Below, piece after piece: positions 1 through 12,331 of a DNA stretch of 64,000 nucleotides. The translations under genes and the position numbers were made by a program. A model generated the notes under the pieces. That model had not been told where the DNA came from, made no database searches, and saw only the letters and a program-made list of their open reading frames with translations. How positions within the stretch are numbered: the stretch's first letter is position 1; each line of letters starts with the position of its first letter. Source of the DNA: Lepeophtheirus salmonis. Lineage: Eukaryota > Arthropoda > Copepoda > Siphonostomatoida > Caligidae. The stretch covers positions 22,286,363-22,350,362 of the forward strand of contig NC_052135.2 in NCBI RefSeq assembly GCF_016086655.4, in the 5' to 3' direction.

Positions 1-189
1 TATTTATAAAAACTTTGTATATTTTAATCTTCAAATCTCAACAACTTTCCCTGTCAAAATAAAGGTATTCTATGATTTGAAATGTTTCTTGTCAGGGGAC
101 AGAAAATGTTACGTTAATACTTTTTGTGCTTCCAAAATTTAAATTTCAGACTGGTTTCACTCCCACAAACAAGTCACAATTTAAATCAG

Positions 190-310
190 AGAACCTTTGT
201 ATTTTAAAAGGGATAATTGTTATGGTTTGAAGATTATAATATGGAAAGCTCTTAGAAATAAATTGTCAAATACACAGGATATTTGTGGTAACCTATAGAT
301 ACTCTACAAA
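190..310 (+). repeat. Dispersed repeat family J, copy 1
   Basis: This stretch is closely similar to one at 60125-60235 on the same strand. Both share an AAGGGATAATTGTT block followed by GAAGATTATAATATGGA. The pair lies 60 kb apart, so it is a dispersed repeat and not a local duplication. No coding potential is seen and the ends are not defined. Confidence 0.55.
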
Positions 311-559
311 ACAGACGACATGTCAGTTGAAATAATAATGAATCAAAAAACAAATTCATCAAATATGCTCACTCATTCACACAACCTCATCAAGAAATGG
401 TTAGGGATTGGACATATTTATAGAATGCGATAAAAATTTAATATTTATCTTCAAAAATCCTATACTTAGGACTATATTCAGTCAAAAGATATTCATGGGC
501 GCATCGTAGACAATTTTATTCCTATCACTAAGGTTGTAAATCCTAATTAATTTTTAGTG

Positions 560-1130
560 TGCGAGTTTGTCATTGTTGACAAACTGAAGAGTGTTTTTTA
601 TTTTCTAAAGCTGTTCTCATTATTCTTTCATTCTTGAGGAGAGAACTTATAAGTATAAAGTGTAACTGCAAGTGTATGTACACATCATTGAGGTAGAGTA
701 ATCCTGAGGATTTTAAGTGTATGCCCTTGTTGGACTCAAAGTAGAATTGAGGATCGAAAGCAGAGTAATTCCTGAATATGGCATTGCTTGATACAGAGTG
801 GGACTTTTTTGAAGGTAGATCATCTAAGTATAATGTAATTATTAGCGTGTATGATGGAGAATCTTAGCATTAAGGGTTTATAATTGTAAGTCTTCGTTGG
901 AATCAAAGTAGTATTGAGGATTGACATCTGAAGAATTGCTTCCTATGACCTTGCTAGATAAAGAGTGTTATTTGTGTATATTTCTTTCCTCCCATAGCTG
1001 TTTTTAGCTAATCTAATGAAACACCATGACAAAGATAAAGCTCTCCTGTTAAAACCTTCTTCAAAATGTCAGGGTGATCACGTTAATCAAGGGCTTCTTT
1101 TTGTTTTACATACCAAAAAACTAACAATTT
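560..1130 (+). repeat. Family A repeat, internally duplicated copy
   Basis: This is one of about nine copies of a non-coding repeat seen in both orientations. Diagnostic blocks in order are TTTTTATTTTCTAAAGCTG, GACTCAAAGTAGAATTGAGG, TTATTTCCTTCCT.. and CTTCAAA.TGTCAGG. In this copy the block beginning TTGGACTCAAAGTAGAATTG (about 731) recurs at about 898, so part of the unit is duplicated in tandem. No open frame is conserved among copies. It could be a SINE or a MITE, because I could not fix the termini. Confidence 0.6.
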
Positions 1131-2089
1131 ACAATACTACCTATCAGTATTCAAGATGATAGTTCTTTTTTACCGTTGATATGTCTGTCGCCTCTTTGCA
1201 GTCTATTTATGGTAAACCACCTTTATTCATATAAATTCTAAAGGTTGCTTGATAATAACTTTATCAATGGGAGAAAGAAATTTCATCACTTTGTTAAATA
1301 ACCTATAGACAATTACGAATTCCAAGTTTTTTAAAAATTCTCCTTAATGTAGATACTTCGTTGATAATATAAATATATAAAGGACCTCAAAGAGTAAGGG
1401 TCTTAAAATAAAAATAAAACTAAATAAAATTCTAGGAATGAAGGAACTTTAAGAGTAAGTAAATAATATAAGAAATCAGTGAAGGGTGAAAGGCACATCC
1501 GTTGAATAAAATCAAATAAAGAATGTAAAAAAGGTAGAAGAAGCCTTTGTATTTGATGAAATTGTATGGTGATTCTTACCTCAAATGACCCAATTGTCTG
1601 TCCCAGAATGAAGCATTCATAATGATGTTATCCCTCATTAAGCATCAAATTTGGGTACATATATGTATGTTTATACGTACAACCACAGAGCCATACGGAA
1701 TTGAATTATATTCCAACTTGCCAAAAGTCCCTTGAAGCTTAAAAGATAATTCATTCTCCCTCTCCTCCCCTTAACTCATTCAATCATGTCAATGAAAAAA
1801 CTTGAGAGAAGGAAATATATACATACTCTCAAAGGAGGACAGAGTTTGTTTGTCCTCGATTCTTCTTTTAGGTTGCTACAGCTAAATAAGAGGAAACTTA
1901 GCTTTATGAAAGACTAATTTTATTACTTCTTTGTAAATAGGTGTAAATGATAATAATAGAGACATCAAAGAAAACGATGAGTTATATACTTCTTCATTCT
2001 CTTTCTTTTTATACTTAAAGACCCTCACAATCTCTTTGAAAAAATGAACTCAAAAGTCCTTTTTAGGAAATATATATATTTTTTTTTAC
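1131..2089. other. AT-rich stretch, nothing recognised
   Basis: No open frame above about 60 codons, no recognisable repeat boundary and no RNA-like structure was seen here. Confidence 0.5.
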
Positions 2090-2511
2090 TTATGATGAGT
2101 TTCGGTCTGAAAATGTGGATCAAACTAGTTCAGTCCTATAAAAAAAAATGCGGTCTATATTAGTCCAACAAAAAATAAGTATGATTTAAAATTCGGCCTG
2201 GACCGATTCAAAAGATGTATTGTTGATGACGTCAGTTGTGTTTCAAAATTGTGAGCATCCACCTACAATAATATTATAGTTAATGTGTTGCATAAATCAA
2301 CATAATGTAATTTATAAATTGGGGTAGGCGAAAAATCGGTGGTCCATAGATTGAGAGCGAAAAAAATCGGTCTAAATGTTGAAACCTAGAAAATGGGTCT
2401 ACTATCAGAAATTACGGTCTGGACCGAAATATCGATTCAAATCGGTCTTGAAAAAAATCAATTAAGACCAGAACAATAAAAATGATTTTTACAGACTTGG
2501 TCTCAACACTA
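2090..2511 (+). mobile_element. Family B hAT-like MITE, full-length copy
   Basis: This non-coding element starts with a degraded TAGTGTTGGG..TCGGTCTG end and finishes with GGTCTCAACACTA, so its ends are inverted repeats. Inside are several near-palindromes of the type GGTCTGGACCG (for example near 2190 and 2415). A central part carries GATGACGTCA and an ATAAATCA-like segment shared by all copies. Copies elsewhere in the window have 8-bp target duplications, and TAG-starting ends with 8-bp duplications are typical of the hAT superfamily. No transposase is encoded. Confidence 0.7.
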
Positions 2512-2589
2512 ATGATCTCACCTCAAGGTGATCTCGAATGAAGTATAAAATAGGAAATTCAATGCATACTTAGAACTCTGAATTCTAAG

Positions 2590-3330
2590 TCAAATCGGTA
2601 TGTAAAATAAAGAAAAGAAAATCAAAAATTGTATGGTAACCCTGACACACTGAAGAATATTCTTAAATGAGGAGCTTTGTTGTCATGATTTTTATTTTAT
2701 ATCACATGAGAGCAGTTGTGAGAGGAAAGAAATAGGCACACATCCATCTTTGTATCTAGCAAGGATATAGAAAGGCATTCTACCGATGTTAATCCTAAAA
2801 ACTACCCCGAGTCCAACGAAGTCTTACAGTTATAAATCCTTAGTATTAATCTTCAACATTCAAAACCATACATATTAATATTTAATTTATACCTAAGATA
2901 TTCTACCATAAAAAATTATGATAAAAGCTATAAAAATATAACCTGTTTAGGTTTAACTACAAAAAGTATTGCATGGGTTAAGTTTATATTTTTTCAACTC
3001 TGGTTATGAGAGGAGGAAGAAAATAAACACAAACATTATCATCAGTATCTATCAATGATATATTATTCAGGAATACTCCGATGCCAATCCTGAAGTATAC
3101 TCTGACTTCAACAAATTTTATAATAAACATTCATAAATTCCCACCAAATCATCAGTTTAACCTTCTATATTTTATGAGGACATGCAAGAGTAATTACTTT
3201 ATAATTACATCTATCTATGTTAGAATTATCTTAACAGCTTTGGAAATTAAAAACTCGGTTCAGATATTTATATACATAAAACATATTTTCTCTCCACGAA
3301 AAATTCCACATAAAGTCTAAAAGTATGATT
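2590..3330 (-). repeat. Family A repeat, two adjacent reverse copies
   Basis: Two partial minus-strand copies of family A lie in tandem, at about 2590-2840 and 2990-3260. Each has the reverse form of the TTATTTCCTTCCT block (seen as GAGAGGAAAGAAATA and GAGGAGGAAGAAAATAAACA). The 79-codon frame at 3081-3320 falls inside the repeat and is probably not a gene. Confidence 0.55.
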
Positions 3331-3911
3331 CTTAATTATAAGCTTTTAGTATTGAAATTTCTTGTTTAAAAAAAAAAAAAACAATGGCTGTGACTAAGAT
3401 TTTCTTTAAGGTTCACTAACTCATAACATTTTTTTTTTGACATATATTTATTTTTCAGCATAAATCAGAAATTCCTTCTTCTAAAAATAAAATTTGACAT
3501 CATAATTTCAAAATAATATTATTTAACTGTTGCTAGATGTTGAAAATTGGACACTATAACGTCCTCCTGTTACAAATTTGCTAAAAGTTGAACCTCAATA
3601 CTGAAAAAATAAATAGGTCAGGAGAGAGGATTACTCCTTAGGCCACCCACATTACAGTCAAAGTCTAGTACAAAATATAAAATGAGGATTTAGGATGGCA
3701 TTTTGAAGTCTTATTTAGATCATTCACAAAAAATATTGTAAAACCCTTCAATGTAGAATTATCATTGAACTACAGGCAATCTACAGATGAAAATCATGCT
3801 TGGCCCAGTGTGTAAGAGTTTTTACTCATACTTTGTAAGAGGAGGTTTTTTTGCTTTGGCAATTTTTTAAAAACATATATTTGATTACCTTTTTTTTATA
3901 AAAATTACTCA
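3331..3911. other. AT-rich stretch, nothing recognised
   Basis: Contains an A-run (about 3368-3380) and a T-run but no gene or repeat end that I can support. Confidence 0.45.
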
Positions 3912-4110
3912 TAGTGTTGGGTTTCGGTCTGCAAATCCTAACCCAGTATAAATACGCTATAATTTAACTCGATCCACTTTTGGTCTGAACTAGTCTTGTT
4001 GTAAAATTGATAAATAATGACTTTTTATTTATGTGCTCACTTTTTTTTTTCTTCAGAAAAGACAATAAACGTAAAGCGGTCTAGATAAAATCCCTTTGTA
4101 CTGAACCAAA
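3912..4110 (+). mobile_element. Family B MITE, 5' fragment
   Basis: Begins with a well-kept TAGTGTTGGGTTTCGGTCTG end, then follows the family for about 100 bases. Similarity fades into a T-rich run and resumes briefly at GCGGTCTAGA. The second end is missing. Confidence 0.6.
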
Positions 4111-5246
4111 AAAAGTAGGTACATATATTATAGATAGATTCTAATATTATCCAATTTTGGATACATACATATTATATACCATATTATGATAAAGCAGAGA
4201 AAAACAGAATAGGGAAGCCAAGGTGAGATATATCGAATTTCGATACCCATATATACTCGTACATATGTAGGTATATACGATATACATACGTGGAACTGGA
4301 TAACTTCCTAGTTAGAATCTTCTTGTTGATTTTTGTATTTCTTAGACTATATATCTGTTGTTGAATGTTTAAATGCATACTAGGGTGGTATCATTCCTTG
4401 ATGTGGGACTAAAAATCCATCCCGTCCTTGTTATACCAGAAAAATCTTTCCATACCTTAAATCTGCAAGGGATCATTTTCAAAAATACTTACATAATATT
4501 TTCTACTTATACCATGTTGAAATAATGTTAACAGCTAACTCCGTTGAGATTGCCATGTATATATATATATTTTCTCTCCACAAAAAATTAATAATTTAAT
4601 TAAAGCTGTATCTCATTTTACAAATTGAAATAGGAGAGTAAATGTTTAACTATATTTCATACACGTGAATAGTTTGATATTATTTTTAATTTAAGCATAA
4701 TTGAAGAAATATTTATTAGTTCATCTTCTGACGTTTATTTACTGAATCAAATATTAATTATAATTGCACCTACAATATAGGGGTAGCATTGGATAGTGGA
4801 TTGTGTGATGATAAAGTCACTGTCTGATTTATATGATGATATCATATAGCAATAATTGTTCCATTGGACGACTTTTAAGGTGATTTTTCACATCTATCAT
4901 CCGTGCATACTCAAATACCTGTATAATTTTGGAATACACCAATGTTTAACTTATTTTAATAAGCATTACATATAATAATTTCCATATTTTTTTACTATTT
5001 TTTCTTTCAAAATTGTTAAAGTTTTGTGATTTAAAATGTCGCTTGTTTCTAGGAGTGAAATGCCATGATAAATTAAACTTTGGAAGCAAGAAAAAACACT
5101 TGTTTGTAAATTGATCTTTTCTTTGCATTTTCTCCTTTACAAAGTAGAATTTTTTAAAGGGAAAACTAAATAAGGGAACACTCATTTTGTACAAATAAAT
5201 TCAAGCTAAACATACTTATCTAAGTTTTTCTCTTTGTTATCTGAAT
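4111..5246. other. AT-rich stretch, nothing recognised
   Basis: A short TA microsatellite lies near 4556-4570. The minus-strand frames of 64 and 82 codons (4184-4378 and 4946-5194) are low-complexity and resemble nothing I know. Confidence 0.45.
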
Positions 5247-6215
5247 TCTGAAATATATTGGGTTTATAGTAGTTTGACACTATTATCCTTCAGAATAATT
5301 TTTTTACCCTTAAAACAACCCCTGAATTAAAAGTAGGATTAACAAAACTGATGTAGAAGTGTTTTTTCATGATTTCAAAGTGTTTTTATTGATTCTGTAT
5401 CTTGTTCTGAACTCGATATATTTCCATTTTTAGGCTGAAAAATGATGAATAACGACACTATTCTTTAGACCCTTATAACTTATTCATATTACATAATGAT
5501 GATGAATGTCATTGCTTATATTATAGAAATATATTTAATGTATAATTTTAAAAAAAGGTCTATTTAAAAAATGTGCATCTCTAAGGATTTTTGTTCCATT
5601 TTGAATTTTGTAAGGGATTCCGTTTTGAAATATTAAAATTTATACCTCATCGTGAATGGATTTCTTTATTGTTTCAATCATGTTGTCTTATTCCCAAGCA
5701 AGGAGTTCACTTTACTCCCTTATGAGATATGGTAGTTTTCCTTCGTATGAATTCTCCTCCTTTCGTCCCTTGTGGTATTCAAAACCCAAATTCGAACATC
5801 TCTTGAGATGGATGATCAAGTTAGAAGTATCCTCCTCGATTGTGTCGATCTTTGTTTTACAGTATATGACGTCATAAAATTCGTATTGAAATTGGAAAAA
5901 ATATGATGGTAATGTTTATTATTTTCCTTGTACACCCCCATAAAAATGGGATCACTTAAGCAATGCAAAAGGGAACATAAATCCTTGGAGATAAATATTT
6001 TTTAAATAATTTTTTTTTGAAACTATAAACTGAATATTTTTCTATAATATATTTTTCATCACTATGTATTAAGGATAAGTTATAAGAGTCTAAAGAGGAG
6101 TGCCGTTTTACATAAGCCTTATTAAGCATACTTTTAATTTGCTGATTGTTTTAAGGGTAAAAAGTGACTCAGAACGATACTACTCACGAATGACTATAAT
6201 CCCATATATTTCAGA
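5247..6215. mobile_element. Family C foldback-type element
   Basis: The left arm (about 5247-5550) and the reverse complement of the right arm (about 6030-6215) share CTGAAATATAT.GG, TTTTTACCCTTAAAACAA, AATTAAAAGTA and CTTTAGAC.CTTATAACTTA in the same order. The left arm has an extra segment of roughly 90 bases. The spacer includes a 73-codon plus-strand frame (5656-5877) that is more GC-rich than its surroundings and matches no family I recognise. Long inverted arms around an unknown spacer suggest a non-autonomous foldback DNA transposon. Confidence 0.6.
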
Positions 6216-6377
6216 CCTAAGATGACTTAGAGAAAGACTGAGATCAGTCATAGATTTTTGCACTCATAGATAAATTCGAATAATGTCTTCAATTCCCCCC
6301 TCTAAATATTCCCCAATGTTATTTATTTATTTATCAATCAATATATCATGTTGTCTACATGTATTTATTATTTTTAA

Positions 6378-6778
6378 AACTCGGTCCAAGATTGAATATA
6401 TTTTTCGGTTCAATCTTAAGGGATTTTTCTAGACCGATTTAGACAGACATTTCGGCCTAGATCAGGATCTCAGACTGTTGAGCAAAATTTAAAAACTTTC
6501 AAATCTTAGACAGATGTTTTTGATCTCAATATATGGATCAATTATCTCCTCTTATCCTGATATATGATTTATGCAATACATTAAACATAATATGATATTA
6601 TTGGAGGTCGGTGTTCACAATTTTGAAACACAACTAAAATCCTCAACAATTCATTAGGGGAATTGGTCCAAACCAAATTTTTAACTAATCTAATTTTGTG
6701 TTATACTAATATAAACTGAACTTCTTTGAAGGATCGAATTAGTTCGGTTTTCTAAAAATCATAACAGTTTAGGATTTT
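6378..6778 (-). mobile_element. Family B MITE, terminally worn copy
   Basis: Minus-strand copy. It begins AAACTCGGTCCAAGATTGAA and runs through the shared central block (ATTATGATATTATTGGAGG.. region) to the TTAGGATTTTA end. Both outermost TIR bases are lost. Confidence 0.65.
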
Positions 6779-7585
6779 AAAACAAATGAAAATCTTTGAT
6801 TTTTTTTAAATGATAAAATAACAATTAAGTTAAAAGAGGAAAACAGGATAATAATTTATTACATTCTATACTTCAAAGACACCTTTTTGAAATATTAAAT
6901 GAAAATAAATAAGAAATAAACGACAAGGAAAGTGCCACAAAACTAGCTCGTGTGTGTAACATAAATAACATAGAAGTAGTTAGATAATTTTTTTCCCCTT
7001 CAATCATGGTCATTAAAATATCTTTTTTAAAAGTACTCATTCACGCATTATTACGAAATATATAAAAGAAGAGACGAAAAACAAACAAAAAAATCAACAC
7101 AAGGTCTATTTATTTTTATTATTTTCTTTCTCCCTTCTAATAGCATTTGTGAATCTAGTTAGTGTTAGCGAGTGCAACAATAGCTAGTAACACAATATAA
7201 TGCTAAAAAAGACATCAAGGATAAAAACATTAAACAATCCCGATCACCGCCTTCTCGTTGCATTTAATCAAATAAAAGTCCAGCTTTATTCCCGTTAATT
7301 TAAACTCGTCACGAGCCAATTACGCACCTCTTGGTGAAGGGCAGACTCCGCTGAAGCTCGATAAGAGTCATTGATTTTTCCTTTACATGGATATGATAAC
7401 TCACCCACGGCAAAAAATAAGACAGGCACACCCATTAACAATTTTTCCTTTTCCAATCGGTTAACTTAGTTTTTTCTTTAATCAAAAATCCTACCCCTAC
7501 TAATAGTAGTCCATCAGCTGTATTAAACTACTCAAGATCAGAAATTTTATTTTTTGTTTGCCTTAATATGGTCAAATAAAAATCC
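6779..7585. other. AT-rich stretch with a GC-richer patch
   Basis: Positions about 7240-7375 are clearly GC-richer (CACCGCCTTCTCG.., GGTGAAGGGCAGACTCCGC). No frame longer than about 30 codons continues through it on either strand, so I make no gene call. Confidence 0.4.
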
Positions 7586-7629
7586 TTGTACCCTCCTAGG
7601 TTAGTAGAAATACAAGTTTGTACCATAAT

Positions 7630-7815
7630 GCATGTACGACAATTGTTTGACTTCCACCACGCTTTTAATATTGACGTCATAGTAAATGAGTGGTTGTGTG
7701 TTTTGTCAAAATCTGTTTTTCTTCCCCAGCAATCAGTACGATACAATAAATTGAGAATTCTAGCAATAGTGACATCATACACTATGAGTGTTTGCGGTTT
7801 TTGTCAAAATCTGCT
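7630..7815 (+). repeat. Diverged tandem duplication (about 96-bp unit)
   Basis: GACGTCATAGTAAATGAGTG..TTTTGTCAAAATCTG near 7674-7712 recurs as GACATCATACACTATGAGTG..TTTTTGTCAAAATCTG near 7770-7812. Overlapping frames on both strands (7528-7782 minus, 7586-7852 plus) probably exist only because the duplicated unit lacks stops. No product is recognised. Confidence 0.5.
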
Positions 7816-7994
7816 GGAATTAGTAGTTATAAAATTGTTCCGGTTTTATTAATGTAATAATATTCCTGAGAACTGTATTTATACAAATTTAATTAATCGA
7901 GTCTCACACTTTTATTAAAGCATGTATGTGCACCATGTACTCGTGTATATCCTATTTCTCTTTTCAATTAATTATAATACGATTGAAATATATT

Positions 7995-8225
7995 ATTATT
8001 TCAAACTGCGATCTTAAACTGTCATCAGAAATTTTATCATTTTCCAAACTTAGACCATTTTTTTTCGGGATCAATCTATTGATCAATTTTCTCCCTATCC
8101 TGAGTTATGAGTTGTGCAAATATGATTTATGCATGTGTTACTTGAGACTCCTAGTGTTGCGTGTTGCTAAAACTAAAAAATACATCCACGATTACAACTT
8201 CAAAAGATTTGGTGTCAAAAATGTC
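7995..8225 (-). mobile_element. Family B MITE, internal fragment
   Basis: Carries the central family B section on the minus strand (GATCAATCTATTGATCAATTTTC, then ATGATTTATGCA) without either terminal repeat. The 100-codon plus-strand frame at 7926-8228 lies across it and is most likely a by-product of the repeat. Confidence 0.5.
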
Positions 8226-9789
8226 TGATTTTGACTGATTTTTTCAGTTTAAATTGTAATTTTCTTATAGAATAGTTAATAAATATGCAATGTAAAATTA
8301 TAAGTGTGAGAACGTTTCGTAATTGAACATGATTAAGTTTTTAATTATTTGAATAATTGCAAAAAATAATCAATATTTTAGAGGCAGAAAGATTAATAAT
8401 TTAAATATTTTTCATATCCAATATACTTGATTAAATGTAATAATCTAATTAACATATTTATATTTAATTTCAGAACTTTTTCTCTCCCCAAAATATTCTT
8501 TACTTCTTAAAATTAGTCGAATAATTAACTAAATTATATTTAATTAACAAAAAATTTCAAACCAACCTTACATTGCATACTTATTAAATATTGAATAAGC
8601 AATTTTAAAGTTAAACTTAAAAAAATAATCAAAACCCAACTTTAATTGTATGTTTAATTTTTTATAATAGTAATATAAGGTATATTTATTAGTTTTAGCT
8701 TTAGTTTAATGTAATTGAAAAAAATCTGGAAAAAAGAAAGATCTTCTATGACTTAAATAACAATAATAAATGTTGGTTTTAGCCGGGTGGAGTTCTAAGA
8801 TCTGAATATTTGTTGCATAGTCTTTTATTCAATTAGCCTATGTAAGAATATGATATTGATAACTACTCACACTTAGCAACAGGGTCGTTGCAGATGTAAC
8901 GCAAGTTGCAATTGGAAACATTTTTGTTAGACAATATATTAAATAAGAGGTGTTTTTTTCATTTTTTTTTTTTTCATATTCACAACGAGAATAATTAAAG
9001 AGTTAATAATTATCTCGTGAATATATTTTTATAAAAATCATTAACTCATAAAAGCATTATCCTTCGTCAATTACATACATTTAATATCATTTCACTACAA
9101 GAGCCACAAGACTCTCTTCTACTGAAAGAAGAAGGCTTAAGAAATCCAATAAATAATAACGAGGAAGTCTCATATACTATCCTATCCTATTTTATAATAT
9201 TTTCTCTCTTTAAACGAATATCAGACATCCCTCCCTTCTCCAATCTTAACCAACCAACATACTTCATTAAAAAAGTAAAAAAATAATATCCATGATTTCT
9301 TTATGATTTATAGCCCATAAATTGTGTGTCAAAAATGAGGGTATTTGAGCGAGAAAGAGAGACAAACGAGAATATAAAAACCACGAATTGGATGTTTTAT
9401 ATTACCCCTACCTAATAACATAGTAAATTATTTTTTTATTCGTATCCTAAGATCATAAAGTCCATCGATGTTTTTTTTTGTGTTAATGAAGGAAAAGTCG
9501 CTCCAACATAAATAAGAATATGTATATTCTTTAGGCAAAGGGTTAGTCTGGCAAGGGGACCGATTGGATCAATTCATTATATGGACATCAAACATTCTGC
9601 CTAGCCCTTAAAGTTTTCCAGTTATTGTATAAAATGTTTGTCTCTCTTACCAAAGATATTTGAAAAAAATAGAATGCTATAAGAACAAAAATGCATACGT
9701 GTTATCATCTTAGTTTATTGATGATACAAAAATTTAACATATTTTCCTATAAAAATAGTATATTCTAGAATCAAGAATGAACTAATTTA
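8226..9789. other. AT-rich stretch, nothing recognised
   Basis: About 1.5 kb of low-complexity AT-rich sequence without a supported gene, repeat end or RNA. Confidence 0.45.
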
Positions 9790-10430
9790 TACATACATAC
9801 TTGACTACTCTTTCTACTGAATCATTAATAATGTTGATGCTTTCAACAATTTTCTTGGACATCTTGAAATCTTTGTTCTTCTCCTATGTTTCATTATCTC
9901 CTTCAATGAAACTCATATTTAAATCTAAAAGATTTGTGGTAAACCAAGAGTCCTCGTTAAACAAATTAACAAATGGTTTTTGACATTATCTTCAGAAAAA
10001 AAGTTTTTCTGAAGCCAGAACTATATCGGTGAAATAGACCACAAAATAGACCACCTGACAAACTTTGTTGCTTTTACAGCTATTTAAGCATTTACAAATG
10101 CCCGCCGTTCTAAAACTGGTACTTTATCGCAAAACAATGTCATAATAACCAGCAGATTGAGTTGTGAACTACCAACCACAGTAGGCGTAAGCAACAAAAA
10201 CTACAAAATCCTTTAGTTATGATTGCTGATAACAGGTCCATTTAAAGAAATTTGCTTCAAGTATTGAATAGAGAATTTTAGACATCCATCTGGCTTTATG
10301 TATTGCTCCTGGTTTGTAAAGCTCTTCATTTGTTATCTCTTCGCCAGTGAGAACAACTTTACATAGTCGTGACATTTCCTTATAATCATCTTTACAATAT
10401 GAGGTCACCGTTTGTAATGAATCCAAGATA
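9790..10430 (-). pseudogene. Fragment of an uncharacterised repeat-encoded protein
   Basis: Reading the minus strand, a 69-codon frame (10426-10217) contains KDDYKEMSRLCKVVL and GAIHKARWMSKILYS. Beyond its stop the same frame continues with LKDFVVFVAYAYCGW, and after further breaks comes EDSWFTTNLLDLNMS and VESINIINDSVERVV near 9800-9960. I associate this order of motifs with an uncharacterised, often multicopy protein in arthropod and cnidarian genomes whose C-terminal NDxxER motif recalls hAT-type transposases. That link is from memory and unverified. At least two in-frame stops and a frame change make it non-functional here. A GTATGT donor-like site follows the last motif. Confidence 0.5.
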
Positions 10431-10439
10431 CATGTTTTG

Positions 10440-11399
10440 TAAGATAAAAGTATTTTTTTAGCATCTGCATAGTAAAATCAACTTTTGACAATTTTCTACA
10501 GTTCTCACAACAGTTAAGTTCTCAATTCTTAATCAAACTTTTAAAAACGGAGACTTCAGGTGACTTTGAGGACTCAATTTCAAGATGATGTGAGGGAAAA
10601 GTGAGATATGTAATTTTTACTATACTGCATCTTAGTTTGAAAACTTCAAGGGCTAGGTGGTCATCCAGACCACCTCCGATTTTGTTGATTTTTTGTACAT
10701 ATGATTTTTTTTATTAAGTCGCACATATTTACAATCTACCATTCAATTTTAATATTTTTCTAAGATCAGCAGTACACTCTTTCTTATCAAAGTTTTTTTT
10801 TTCCATATTACTTTGCCTAACATGATCCTTTCTTTAAATAACCCAATTTTCATGAATACATAGAGCATTTTCAATCGATGATGCTTGCTTTGTTACGGAT
10901 ACTTTCACCAAATTTGTATTCTTCGTTGATACATCTAACTACTGAGTAGTAACAGTAGAAAATAAATATTGATTGTTTTCCAAATTTAAATATAATCATT
11001 AATTTTCGGAGAATATCGTTTTTCCAAAATGATTGATAGAAGTTGTTTACAAAAAAAACTACTATATATAACATTTACAAATGATACATGGTACAAAGAG
11101 GCCACCCACCTCTATTGCATATTTTTAGGAATCCCGAATTTGAGGTTTCTTAGTATTTAAAGGATAAGTCATATCGGCTCTAACTTTTTGTTACCCCTTT
11201 CAATTTATCAATTTTTGATAGAAACTTAGGTGAACATAATATATTCTCCGTTTTACTCAAAATGGGTGTTTTACTTCCCAGGGAAATACAACGGCAGGGA
11301 TCTGCCATTCTCACAAAGTTTAAATCTAAAGTTAAATTAACTTTAAGAGTAAAACAGCTCCTAAAAATAATTTATTAACTTATCCATTCACAGTACATT
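10440..11399. other. AT-rich stretch with one short hairpin
   Basis: Holds a perfect 8-bp hairpin, AGGTGGTC-atcca-GACCACCT, at 10655-10675. Otherwise no gene or repeat is recognised; the 67-codon minus-strand frame at 10871-11074 has no recognisable motif. Confidence 0.4.
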
Positions 11400-11660
11400 C
11401 CAGGGAGTTGGTCTATTAAGTCTAAGCTCTAGTGTAATCCATTACACATTGAGAATCGAAAACGGAGTAATTATATATTCTTGCTGTTTTGGGAGTAGAA
11501 TTTGTGTTTATTTCCTTCCTTTTACGGCTGTTTGCAGCTTTTCCAACAAAACGTAATAACTGCTAAGCTGCTATTCTCCCTAACATTCTTCAAATTGTCA
11601 GGATTACCACGTTCATTTTCTGTTTATTTTATTTATTTTTAAATTTTACATACAGACAGG
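11400..11660 (+). repeat. Family A repeat
   Basis: Contains GAGAATCGAAAACGGAGTAA, GTGTTTATTTCCTTCCTTTT, GCTAAGCTGCTATTCTCC and ATTCTTCAAATTGTCAGGAT in the family order, ending in a T-rich TTACATAC tail. Confidence 0.6.
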
Positions 11661-11752
11661 ACATGTTTTATGCATCACTAGCTATTTGTATACTCGACAG
11701 CCCTGTATGATAAAATCACATCGTCTTTGTTTTTGCCAATTTGTGTATAGTA

Positions 11753-12331
11753 ATGTTCAGACTCAGTCCAAGACAGACTTTTTTTTCTTTCAGTTCAATC
11801 TTGAGAGTTTTTTTCTAGACAGTTTCTGATCGATATTTCGGTCCCAACCACGATTTCCAAACTTTGAATGAAAGTTAAGGGGTTTCAAATCGTGGATATT
11901 CATCATATTACCTTGTACACTTTTTTCCTTTTTATTTTCGTATAAAAGAATGGACATTTTTCCTCAGTTAAAATAAAGATATTTAAATCTTAACAAATAC
12001 ACCAATTTTCTCCCCTATGCTAATTTATGAGTTTATGAGACAAATATGATTTATGCAACAAATTTTACTTCGTAAGACTTTATTGTCCCCATGTTCATAA
12101 TTTTGAAATATGCATGACATCATCAACAGTTTATCTATAGACTCGGTCTGGACCGATTTTTATATGAGATCGATCCAGACCAATTTTTATTTGGGCTGAT
12201 CTTTACCAAATTATTCTCTGAGACCGATTAGAAGAAACTTATCGGATGGATCGAATTAGTTCAGTCCACTAAAATATTTCAAGGGCCTCAGATCAGTCTG
12301 GGATTTTCAGACTGAAATCCAATCCTAGTAC
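11753..12331 (-). mobile_element. Family B MITE, long copy with an insertion
   Basis: The minus-strand copy starts with GTTCAGACTCAGTCC.. and ends with GGGATTTTCAGACTG..CCTAGTA. The GGTCTGGACCG palindrome is intact near 12148. About 90 extra bases with no family B similarity (about 11905-11990) make it longer than its relatives. Confidence 0.65.

Noticed and set aside
7926..8228. 100-codon plus-strand open frame
   Set aside because: It lies across a family B fragment and changes or disappears in the other copies; no protein motif.
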